This document shows, one piece after another, positions 1 to 5,135 of a stretch of DNA of 7,043 bases; position 1 is the stretch's first letter, and each line of letters starts with the position of its first letter. The notes under the pieces were generated by a model that saw nothing but the letters and a program-made list of their open reading frames with translations, had not been told where the DNA came from and did no database searches. This DNA comes from Pseudomonadota bacterium (GTDB lineage Bacteria; Pseudomonadota; Alphaproteobacteria; Acetobacterales; Acetobacteraceae), in assembly GCA_023390705.1 (NCBI GenBank), contig JAEWCI010000565.1, positions 1-7,043 of the forward strand, in the 5' to 3' direction. The translations under genes and the position numbers were made by a program.

Positions 1-756
1 CATGGGGAGGCCGGCGCCACCGTCCTCGTCGAGGAATGCCTTGTCGGGGAGGAGATCTCCTTCTTCGCCCTCTGCGACGGCACCGAGGCCGTGGCGGTGG
101 GCGCCGCGCAGGACCACAAGCGGGTGGGCGATGGCGACACCGGCCCCAATACCGGCGGCATGGGCGCCTATTCCCCGCCCCCCGTCTTCACCGAGGCGCT
201 GCGCGACGAGGTGATGGCCCGCATCATCCGCCCGACCCTGGCCGAGATGGCGCGGCGCGGCACACCCTTCCGCGGCGTGCTCTTCGCCGGGCTGATGCTG
301 ACCGCCGGGGGGCCGAAGCTCATCGAATTCAACGTCCGCTTCGGCGACCCGGATTGCCAGGCGCTGATGCTGCGGCTGCGGTCGGACCTGCTGGCGGCGC
401 TGCTGGCCGCCTGCGACGGCGAACTGGGCTTCTTCGACCTGCGCTGGGCCGAGTTGCACAGCATGGTCGTGGTCATGGCCGCCCGGGGCTATCCCGGCAG
501 CTATGCCAAGGGCAGCGAGATCCGCGGGCTGGAACGCGCCGCCGCGGTGCCGGGCGTGCAGGTCTTCCATGCCGGCACGGCGCGGCGGGCGGATGGCGCG
601 GTGGTCGCCACCGGCGGCCGGGTGCTCGGCATCGCCGCCAGCGGGGAGACGCTGCGCGCCGCGCGCGACGCCGCCTATGCCGCGGTGGCGGGGATCGACT
701 GGCCGGAAGGGTTCTGCCGGAACGATATCGGCTGGCGGGCGCTGGGAGTAGGGTAG
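1..756 (+). CDS. purD: Phosphoribosylamine-glycine ligase (GARS), 5'-truncated by window edge
   Basis: PurD is a cytoplasmic ATP-grasp enzyme that joins glycine to 5-phosphoribosylamine, the second step of de novo purine synthesis. The frame is open from base 1 and stops with TAG at 754-756, giving 251 residues. The E. coli protein is about 430, so the N domain and the start of the ATP-grasp domain lie outside the window. Visible family blocks, in partial numbering, are GEEISFF near 16-22, DHKRVGDGDTGPNTGGMGAYSP from 38, the metal-ligand segment IEFN (E109, N111), the GARS signature RFGDPDCQ at 113-120, and the C-terminal block CRNDIGWRAL. These align closely with E. coli PurD as I remember it. 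The signature carries Asp118 where the consensus has Glu, a conservative change. It is followed by an 87-bp gap and the protease gene on the same strand, with no evident functional link. The assignment is secure; only the true start is missing. Confidence 0.97.
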   Translation, partial: HGEAGATVLVEECLVGEEISFFALCDGTEAVAVGAAQDHKRVGDGDTGPNTGGMGAYSPPPVFTEALRDEVMARIIRPTLAEMARRGTPFRGVLFAGLMLTAGGPKLIEFNVRFGDPDCQALMLRLRSDLLAALLAACDGELGFFDLRWAELHSMVVVMAARGYPGSYAKGSEIRGLERAAAVPGVQVFHAGTARRADGAVVATGGRVLGIAASGETLRAARDAAYAAVAGIDWPEGFCRNDIGWRALGVG

Positions 757-843
757 GCCGGGATACGTGGATTCGCCGTCGGCGCTCCTCGCGCGTCCCG
801 ATGCTTCGTACAGGCCCCGGCACCACGCCCGGCGGGAGAGCGC
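757..843 (+). other. Short intergenic spacer between purD and the protease gene
   Basis: These 87 bases carry no ORF that looks real. There is no clear intrinsic terminator: a short CGGGA/TCCCG dyad (about 759-763 and 796-800) is far apart and has no following T-run. No convincing -35/-10 pair is visible. The right end holds the Shine-Dalgarno sequence of the next gene. The protease gene could therefore be read through from purD or start from a promoter I cannot recognise. Confidence 0.5.
834..838 (+). promoter_or_regulatory. Shine-Dalgarno site of the site-2 protease gene
   Basis: GGGAG lies 5 nt before the ATG at 844. It fixes the start used here, which also gives the N-terminal W-S-F-P-I-G and R-I-H-x-T-F blocks usual for this protease subgroup. 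Confidence 0.7.
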
Positions 844-1962
844 ATGACCTGGTCCTTTCCGATCGGCACCGTGAAGGGCACGGTGATCCGCATCCACCTC
901 ACCTTCCTGCTGTTCCTGCTCTGGATCGGCGGCAGCGCCCTGGCCCAGGGCGGCCAGCGGAAGGCGCTGGCCACGGTGGTCGTCGTCTGCCGGCTGTTCC
1001 TCTGCGTGCTGCTGCACGAATTCGGCCATGTCTTCGCCGCGCGGCGCTATGGCGTGCAGACGCCGGACATCACCCTGCTGCCGATCGGCGGCGTGGCGCG
1101 GCTGGAACGCATCCCCGAAAAGCCGGCCGAGGAATTGGTGGTGGCGCTCGCCGGGCCGGCGGTGAATGTGGTGATCGCGGCGCTGCTCTTCCTGGTGCTG
1201 GGCGGCTTTCCGGCCATGGAGGCGACGGAGGTGCAGAGCCCCGGCCGCGGCATCCTGGAAAGGCTGGCCTGGGTGAACATCGCCCTGGTGGTGTTCAACC
1301 TGATCCCCGCCTTCCCGATGGATGGCGGCCGGGTGCTGCGGGCCTTCCTGGCCTGGCGCATGGGCTATGTCCGCGCCACCCAGACGGCCGCCGCGGTGGG
1401 CCAGGTTGTGGCCTTCGGCCTCGGGCTGCTCGGGTTGCTGGGCGGCAACGCGCTGCTCGTTTTCATCGCGCTCTTCGTCTATCTCGGCGCCGCTTCGGAA
1501 GCGCATGCGGTGCAGATGCGGGAGGTCGGGCGCGGCATCCCGGTGGCGGATGCCATGATGACCCGCTTCGACAGCCTGGCCCCGGATGCCACGGTGGAGG
1601 ACGCGGCGCAGTTGCTGATCCGGGGCAGCCAGCGCGAATTCCCGGTCCTGGACGGCGCCGGCCGGTTGCGCGGGGTGCTGGCCCACGACGCCATGATCCA
1701 GGCGCTGCGCGCCAGCGGCCCGGATACCCCGGTGCTGGAGGTGATGGCGCGCGACGTTCCGCTGATCGGGCCCCGGCAATGCCTGGCCGATGCCATCGCC
1801 CTGCTGCAGAACGGCCAGGGCGCGCCGGCGGTGGGCGTGGTGGATGCCCAGGGCACGCTGGTCGGGCTGGTGACGCCGGAAGCGGTGGGCGAGATGATGA
1901 TGCTGCATGCCGCGCACCCGCCGCGCCGCCCCGGCAACCCCTGGCGCCGCGCCGAGGGTTGA
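844..1962 (+). CDS. Site-2 protease family (M50) zinc metalloprotease with two C-terminal CBS domains
   Basis: This is a 372-residue polytopic inner-membrane protease predicted to cut substrates within or next to the membrane. The zinc-binding, catalytic motif HEFGH is at residues 58-62, inside a hydrophobic segment (about 42-64). The family GPA-x-N element is at 104-108. The second zinc-ligand motif reads N152-L-I-P-A-F-P-M-D160-G-G, with D160 the expected third ligand. Further hydrophobic stretches lie near 17-34, 97-118 and 181-218. Residues from about 232 to 355 form a tandem CBS pair: one repeat opens with IPVADAMM and the other with VLEVMARDVPLI. Such pairs usually bind adenine nucleotides and tune activity. 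The last 18 residues are a Pro/Arg-rich tail. There is no PDZ domain, so this is not the RseP type; it matches the CBS-fused subgroup found widely in bacteria. Substrate is unknown, and neither an anti-sigma factor nor a sigma factor is encoded next to it. All catalytic residues are present, so it should be active. Confidence 0.93.
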   Translation: MTWSFPIGTVKGTVIRIHLTFLLFLLWIGGSALAQGGQRKALATVVVVCRLFLCVLLHEFGHVFAARRYGVQTPDITLLPIGGVARLERIPEKPAEELVVALAGPAVNVVIAALLFLVLGGFPAMEATEVQSPGRGILERLAWVNIALVVFNLIPAFPMDGGRVLRAFLAWRMGYVRATQTAAAVGQVVAFGLGLLGLLGGNALLVFIALFVYLGAASEAHAVQMREVGRGIPVADAMMTRFDSLAPDATVEDAAQLLIRGSQREFPVLDGAGRLRGVLAHDAMIQALRASGPDTPVLEVMARDVPLIGPRQCLADAIALLQNGQGAPAVGVVDAQGTLVGLVTPEAVGEMMMLHAAHPPRRPGNPWRRAEG

Positions 1963-2018
1963 GGCTGGTCGTGCGACCCGCGGATCGGTCCTCCCGTCGA
2001 ATGGACAGGCCCCCCCGG

Positions 2019-2099
2019 TATCCGATAGGCCGGCGCCTGCCGCTGCTTGTTCCGCCCGCCACGGCGCGCGGACAGGCGCCGCCCTGTCATCCGACAGGC
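2019..2099 (+). promoter_or_regulatory. Candidate operator: duplicated ATCCGAYAGGC element with dyad symmetry
   Basis: Two copies of an 11-bp element differing at a single base lie at 2020-2030 (ATCCGATAGGC) and 2089-2099 (ATCCGACAGGC), 69 bp apart start to start. Each sits in its own short dyad: TATC-C-GATA at 2019-2027 and CCTGTC-ATCC-GACAGG at 2083-2098. The similarity runs a few bases further into GGCGCC/AGCGCC. Paired dyads ahead of a transport and catabolic operon are typical of regulator binding sites, but no regulator gene is in the window and I cannot name the protein. In such GC-rich DNA chance repeats are possible, so confidence is low. Confidence 0.3.
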
Positions 2100-2132
2100 A
2101 GCGCCACGCTCCGGCGCGCGTTGCTCCTGCCT

Positions 2133-2151
2133 GCCCGGCCGCCCGCCGGGC
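2133..2151 (+). other. GC stem-loop in the leader of the first binding-protein gene
   Basis: GCCCGGC (2133-2139) and GCCGGGC (2145-2151) form a perfect 7-bp stem closed by the 5-nt loop CGCCC. It ends 25 nt before the start codon and about 9 nt before the weak ribosome-binding region GGATGG (2161-2166). No T-run follows, so it is not a standard intrinsic terminator. It may be an mRNA 5'-end stabiliser or have no role. Confidence 0.35.
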
Positions 2152-2176
2152 CAGGTATCGGGATGGAAATCGACAT

Positions 2177-3142
2177 ATGCCCCAGAAGATCACCCGGCGT
2201 ACCGCCCTGGCGCTTGGCGCCGCCGCGCTTGCCAGCCCTGCCTCGGCCCAGCCGGCCTTCCCCAGCCGGCCCATCCGCCTGCTCATCCCCTGGGCTCCGG
2301 GCGGCACCACGGATGTGCAGATGCGCGCCCTGGCCGATGCGGCCTCCCGCCATGCCGGCCAGGTCGTCGTGCCGGAGAACAAGTCCGGCGCCGGCGGCAT
2401 CCTCGGTGCCCAGGCGCTGCTGACCGAGCGGCCGGACGGCTACACCCTGTCCCAGATGCCGGTCAGCGTCTTCCGCTACCCCGTCATGGCCGCCCGCCCG
2501 CCCTTCGACCCGATGAAGGACTTCACCTACATCATCCACCTCACTGGCTATCTCTTCGGCGTGGTGGTACGGGCCGATGCGCCCTGGAAGACCTTCGAGG
2601 AATTCCTGGACCACGCGAAGCGCAACCCGGGCCGCGTCACCTATGGCACGCCGGGCGTCGGCACTTCCCTGCACATCACCATGGAACGCATCGCCGGGGC
2701 GCGCGACATCGACTGGACCCATGTGCCCTTCCGCGGCTTCGCGGACAACGTCCAGTCGCTGCTCGGCGGCCAGACCGATGCGCTGGCCGACAGTTCCGGC
2801 TGGGCGGAGCTGGTGAAGTCCGGGCAATTGCGCCTGCTGGTGACCTGGGGCGAGGAGCGGGCCAAGCGCTTCCCCGACACGCCGACCCTCAAGGAGATCG
2901 GCATCGATATCGTCAGCGCCTCTCCCTACGGCATTGCCGGGCCGAAGGGCATGGACCCCGCCGTGGTCCAGCGGCTGCACGACATCTTCAAGGAAGCGCT
3001 CTACGACCCGGCGCATCTGGCGATCCTGGAACGCTACGACATGCCGGTGATGTACAAGAACAGCGCCGACTACACCGCCTTCGCGCGGGAGCAGTTCGAG
3101 CAGGACCGCGCCATGATCCAGCGGCTGGGGCTGAAGCTGTGA
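2177..3142 (+). CDS. Bug/TctC-family periplasmic solute-binding protein (first paralogue)
   Basis: This 321-residue protein is the extracytoplasmic receptor type of tripartite tricarboxylate transporters. It has an RR-type signal peptide (TRRTALAL at 6-13, alanine-rich core) with a likely cut after ASA at residue 24, so the mature protein is periplasmic. Family blocks follow in order: RPIRLLIPWAPGG with D46, which forms the first ligand-binding loop; ENKSGAGGILGAQ near 67-79; RPDGYTL at 85-91; the second loop TYGTPGVG at 155-162; and SPYGIAGPKGMDP from 249. Length is normal for the family. ATG at 2177 is chosen because it begins the signal peptide. A longer upstream frame would add about 90 unrelated residues overlapping the protease gene. 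The ribosome-binding site is weak (GGATGG, 2161-2166). No TctA or TctB membrane gene is nearby, as is common for orphan Bug proteins. Ligand is unknown; relatives bind carboxylates, acidic amino acids or nicotinate. Confidence 0.94.
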   Translation: MPQKITRRTALALGAAALASPASAQPAFPSRPIRLLIPWAPGGTTDVQMRALADAASRHAGQVVVPENKSGAGGILGAQALLTERPDGYTLSQMPVSVFRYPVMAARPPFDPMKDFTYIIHLTGYLFGVVVRADAPWKTFEEFLDHAKRNPGRVTYGTPGVGTSLHITMERIAGARDIDWTHVPFRGFADNVQSLLGGQTDALADSSGWAELVKSGQLRLLVTWGEERAKRFPDTPTLKEIGIDIVSASPYGIAGPKGMDPAVVQRLHDIFKEALYDPAHLAILERYDMPVMYKNSADYTAFAREQFEQDRAMIQRLGLKL

Positions 3143-3148
3143 CCTGAC

Positions 3149-3167
3149 GCCGCCCGCGCGGCTTCTT
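3149..3167 (+). terminator. Possible weak intrinsic terminator after the first binding-protein gene
   Basis: GCCGC (3149-3153) pairs with GCGGC (3158-3162) around the loop CCGC, and TTCTT follows at 3163-3167. The stem is only 5 bp and the T-run is broken, so termination would be partial at best. It lies 7 nt after the stop codon, where such a signal would reduce read-through into the second gene. Confidence 0.35.
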
Positions 3168-3209
3168 GCGCTGTGGCGCCCGGGCGGGCGATGCTTTCCT
3201 TCCACGACA

Positions 3210-3231
3210 GGGCCGGCACCTTGACCGGCCC
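3210..3231 (+). other. GC stem-loop abutting the Shine-Dalgarno of the second binding-protein gene
   Basis: GGGCCGG (3210-3216) and CCGGCCC (3225-3231) form a perfect 7-bp stem with the 8-nt loop CACCTTGA. The stem ends one base before the Shine-Dalgarno GGGAGGAG. A stem this close could shield the upstream mRNA, mark a processed 5' end or affect ribosome access. No T-run follows. Its position mirrors the 7-bp GC stem ahead of the first paralogue. Confidence 0.4.
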
Positions 3232-3239
3232 GGGAGGAG
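3232..3239 (+). promoter_or_regulatory. Strong Shine-Dalgarno of the second binding-protein gene
   Basis: GGGAGGAG lies 7 nt before ATG 3247 and is a near-perfect match to the anti-Shine-Dalgarno sequence. It is far stronger than the site ahead of the first paralogue and fixes the start at 3247, suggesting the second protein is made in larger amounts from each transcript. Confidence 0.85.
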
Positions 3240-3246
3240 CAACGTC

Positions 3247-4218
3247 ATGCATCTGACCATCGGGCGCCGCCAGGCGATCGCCGGCGGGCTCGCCGCCGCC
3301 CTTGCCCGCCCCGCCCTGGCGCAGCCGCGCTACCCGGACCGGCCCATCCGCGTCATCGTGCCCTGGACGCCGGGCGGCGCCACCGATGTGCAGATGCGCA
3401 GCGTCTGCGAGCTCGCCTCCCGCCATCTCGGCCAGCCCGTGGTGGTGGAGAACAAGCCGGGCGCCAGCGGCACGCTGGGGGCGCAGCACCTGTGGCGGGA
3501 GGCGAAGCCGGATGGCTATACGCTTTCGCAGATGGCCAACAACGTGTTCCGCATGCCGGCCATGTCGCAGCGGCCGCTCTGGGACCCGGTGAACGACTTC
3601 ACCTGGATCATCCGCCTGGTCGGCTACATGGGCGGGGTGGTGGTGCGGCCGGACGCGCCCTGGCAGACCATGCAGCAACTGATCGCCCACGCCAAGGCGA
3701 ACCCCGGCACCATCAATTACGGGACCCCCGGCGCCAACACCACGGAAGTGCAGATGCAGACCCTGGCGAAGCAGGCCGGGATAGACTGGGTGCCCATCGC
3801 CTTCCGCGGCGCGGCGCCGAACCTCCAGGCGCTGCTCGGCAACAACATCCATTTCTCGGCCGAGACCAGCGCCTGGGCCGACATGGTGCTGGAAGGCAGG
3901 CTGCGCTGCCTGGCGGTATGGATGACCGAACGCGCCGCCCGCTTCCCCAACGTGCCCACCTTCCGCGAGATCGGCCATGACGTGGTCGGCGAAAGCGCCT
4001 ATGGCATCGCCGGGCCGAAGGGGATGGACCCGGAGATCGTGCAGGTCATCCACGATGCCTTCCACAAGGCGGTGACGGACCCGCAGCACCTGGCGGTGCT
4101 GGCGCGCTTCGACATGCCGGTGCGCTACCTCAATACCGCCGACTTCCACAAGGACGTCATCCGCCAGGCGGAGGAGGCGCGGCGCGTGGTGCAGGAATTG
4201 GGGCTGCGGATCAATTGA
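3247..4218 (+). CDS. Bug/TctC-family periplasmic solute-binding protein (second paralogue)
   Basis: This 323-residue receptor is a paralogue of the preceding one; by a rough eye alignment about half of the mature residues are identical. It has an RR-type signal peptide (GRRQAIAGG at 6-14) with a probable cut after ALA at residue 25. The same family blocks appear in the same order: RPIRVIVPWTPGGATDVQMR, ENKPGASGTLGAQ, KPDGYTLSQ, NYGTPGAN and YGIAGPKGMDP. The shared strings VQMR, PDGYTLSQ and YGIAGPKGMDP mark the two as one subclade, so tandem duplication is likely. They differ in the second ligand loop (GVGTS against GANTT) and in the segment after GYTLSQM, which may change the ligand. The stop overlaps the next gene's TTG start by 4 nt (TTGA, 4215-4218), tying it to the downstream DUF1835 and asparaginase genes. 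No membrane subunits are present, so a TctAB elsewhere or a sensing role is possible. Confidence 0.95.
   Translation: MHLTIGRRQAIAGGLAAALARPALAQPRYPDRPIRVIVPWTPGGATDVQMRSVCELASRHLGQPVVVENKPGASGTLGAQHLWREAKPDGYTLSQMANNVFRMPAMSQRPLWDPVNDFTWIIRLVGYMGGVVVRPDAPWQTMQQLIAHAKANPGTINYGTPGANTTEVQMQTLAKQAGIDWVPIAFRGAAPNLQALLGNNIHFSAETSAWADMVLEGRLRCLAVWMTERAARFPNVPTFREIGHDVVGESAYGIAGPKGMDPEIVQVIHDAFHKAVTDPQHLAVLARFDMPVRYLNTADFHKDVIRQAEEARRVVQELGLRIN
4215..4218 (+). promoter_or_regulatory. TTGA stop/start overlap: translational coupling
   Basis: The TTG start of the DUF1835 gene (4215-4217) overlaps the TGA stop of the second binding-protein gene (4216-4218). With a rare start codon and no good ribosome-binding site, the downstream gene likely relies on ribosomes finishing the upstream one. 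Confidence 0.75.
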
Positions 4219-5135
4219 CCACGCGCGCGCATCTCCGCTGCGGCGACGACCTGCGGCCGCGCCTGGAAGCGGCGGGGATCGCGGGCGCGTATTTCTGCAT
4301 CGCCGACCCGGTCTGCCAGGGCCCCGCGCAGGACAATGACGGGCTGCTCGGCTGGCTCGGCCGCCGGGCGCGCTTCGTGGCGCTGCACGCCCGGGTGCCG
4401 CTGGCCGAGGCGCACGCAAGGCTGGCGCGGGAATACCAGGCGCTCTACGGCCTGGGCCGCTTCGACGAGGTATGGCTGTGGTTCGAGCATGACCTCTGGG
4501 ACCAGGCCACGCTGCTGCGCGTGCTCTCCATCCTCGCGCCGCTGCAGGCGCTGCGCGGCAAGCTGTTCCTGATGCCGGCGGATGGCCGGCGCGTCTTCCC
4601 GGAGCTGGGCGATTCCGAACTGGCGGCGCTGCGCCCCGCGCCGCTGACCGACGAACAGATGGAGGCGGCCGAATTCGCCTGGCACGCCTTCACCGACGAG
4701 GATCCGCGCCTGCTGGACGTGCTGGTGCGCAAGCCGCAGCCCCTGCCCTTCCTGGCCGCGGCGCTGCGCCGCCACCTGATGGACCTGCCCTGGACCACGG
4801 ACGGGCTGGCGCTGACCGAACGCCAATTGCTGCATGCGGTGCGGGTAGGTGCCGAGGACTGGCGGCAGGCCTTCGCCGCCATGCGGCCGCGCGATGCGGT
4901 GTTCCATGTGACCGACCTGATCGTGCAGGACCATATCCGCCGGCTGCGCGAAGGCCCGCTGCGGCTGCTGGAACGCAATGACCCGCTGCGCCTGACGCCC
5001 CGCGGCCTGACGGTGCTGGAAGGCCGGGAAAGGCACCGCCCCGCCCCGCGCTTCCATGCCGGCGCAGTGGTGCGGCCGGACCCGCCCTGGCGCTGGGACC
5101 CGCGCCGCGCGGGCGTGAAAGGCGGTGGCGAGTGA
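4215..5135 (+). CDS. DUF1835 domain-containing protein, function unknown
   Basis: This 306-residue protein has no signal peptide or membrane segment and is presumably cytoplasmic. The DUF1835 signature HLRCGDD is at residues 6-12, followed by a DPVCQGP-type segment near 31-37 and the highly conserved WFEHDLWDQ at 89-97. The C-terminal half matches the accessory region usually found with it (DUF3658-like): LTDEQMEAAEFAW, then LPFLAAALRRHL at 177-188 and LTERQLL at 200-206. The last 40 or so residues are Pro/Arg-rich and unlike the family core. The start is taken as TTG 4215 because the domain begins five residues later and the codon overlaps the upstream stop; only weak purine stretches lie ahead, so translation probably depends on coupling. 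The gene ends in a GTGA overlap with the asparaginase gene. The invariant acidic and histidine residues suggest a metal- or nucleotide-dependent activity, but I know of no established biochemical role and assign none. Confidence 0.85.
   Translation: MTTRAHLRCGDDLRPRLEAAGIAGAYFCIADPVCQGPAQDNDGLLGWLGRRARFVALHARVPLAEAHARLAREYQALYGLGRFDEVWLWFEHDLWDQATLLRVLSILAPLQALRGKLFLMPADGRRVFPELGDSELAALRPAPLTDEQMEAAEFAWHAFTDEDPRLLDVLVRKPQPLPFLAAALRRHLMDLPWTTDGLALTERQLLHAVRVGAEDWRQAFAAMRPRDAVFHVTDLIVQDHIRRLREGPLRLLERNDPLRLTPRGLTVLEGRERHRPAPRFHAGAVVRPDPPWRWDPRRAGVKGGGE
5132..5135 (+). promoter_or_regulatory. GTGA stop/start overlap: translational coupling
   Basis: The GTG start of the asparaginase gene (5132-5134) overlaps the TGA stop of the DUF1835 gene (5133-5135). 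This repeats the arrangement at the previous junction and makes coordinated production of the two proteins likely. Confidence 0.8.

Larger units (their letters stand above)
1963..2176 (+). other. 214-bp non-coding leader with repeats, upstream of the binding-protein cassette
   Basis: This is the longest gene-free stretch in the window and the most likely place for the cassette promoter, although I see no convincing sigma-70 -35/-10 pair. Directly after the protease stop is GGTC-GTGC-GACC (1967-1978), a small hairpin without a T-run. An ATCCGAYAGGC element occurs twice (2020-2030 and 2089-2099). The first copy overlaps the palindrome TATCCGATA (2019-2027), and the second overlaps the hairpin CCTGTC-ATCC-GACAGG (2083-2098). 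A 9-bp inverted repeat, CGGCGCCTG/CAGGCGCCG, brackets 2031-2081. A further 7-bp GC hairpin lies at 2133-2151. A reading frame passes through this region, but its translation resembles no protein and has skewed composition. Confidence 0.55.
3143..3246 (+). other. Spacer between the two binding-protein genes
   Basis: This 104-bp spacer holds a terminator-like hairpin just after the first gene, a second GC hairpin abutting the next gene's ribosome-binding site, and a wider 7-bp inverted repeat (CCGCCCG at 3150-3156 with CGGGCGG at 3181-3187) that could compete with the first. A TTG-initiated extension of the second gene into this spacer would remove its signal peptide from the N-terminus and is unlikely. 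Confidence 0.5.

Noticed and set aside
1907..2176. A 90-residue N-terminal extension of the first receptor
   Set aside because: It would overlap the end of the protease gene and bury the signal peptide. ATG 2177 gives a normal exported Bug protein.
36..2423. A 795-codon open frame on the + strand spanning purD, the protease and the start of the first receptor gene
   Set aside because: It is a shadow frame caused by the scarcity of stops in GC-rich DNA. Its translation is Arg/Gly/Ala/Pro-rich without any recognisable motif, and it overlaps three well-supported genes.
2087..3205. A 372-codon antisense open frame across the first receptor gene
   Set aside because: Same reason: there is no domain, no ribosome-binding site, and complete overlap with a secure gene.
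3166..3246. A 27-residue N-terminal extension of the second receptor starting at TTG
   Set aside because: ATG 3247 has a near-perfect Shine-Dalgarno and begins directly with the signal peptide.
3070..4419. A 449-codon antisense open frame across the second receptor gene
   Set aside because: Its composition is dominated by His, Arg, Gly and Ala, typical of the complement of GC-rich coding DNA. It resembles the antisense frame at 2087-3205 only because the two receptor genes opposite are paralogues.
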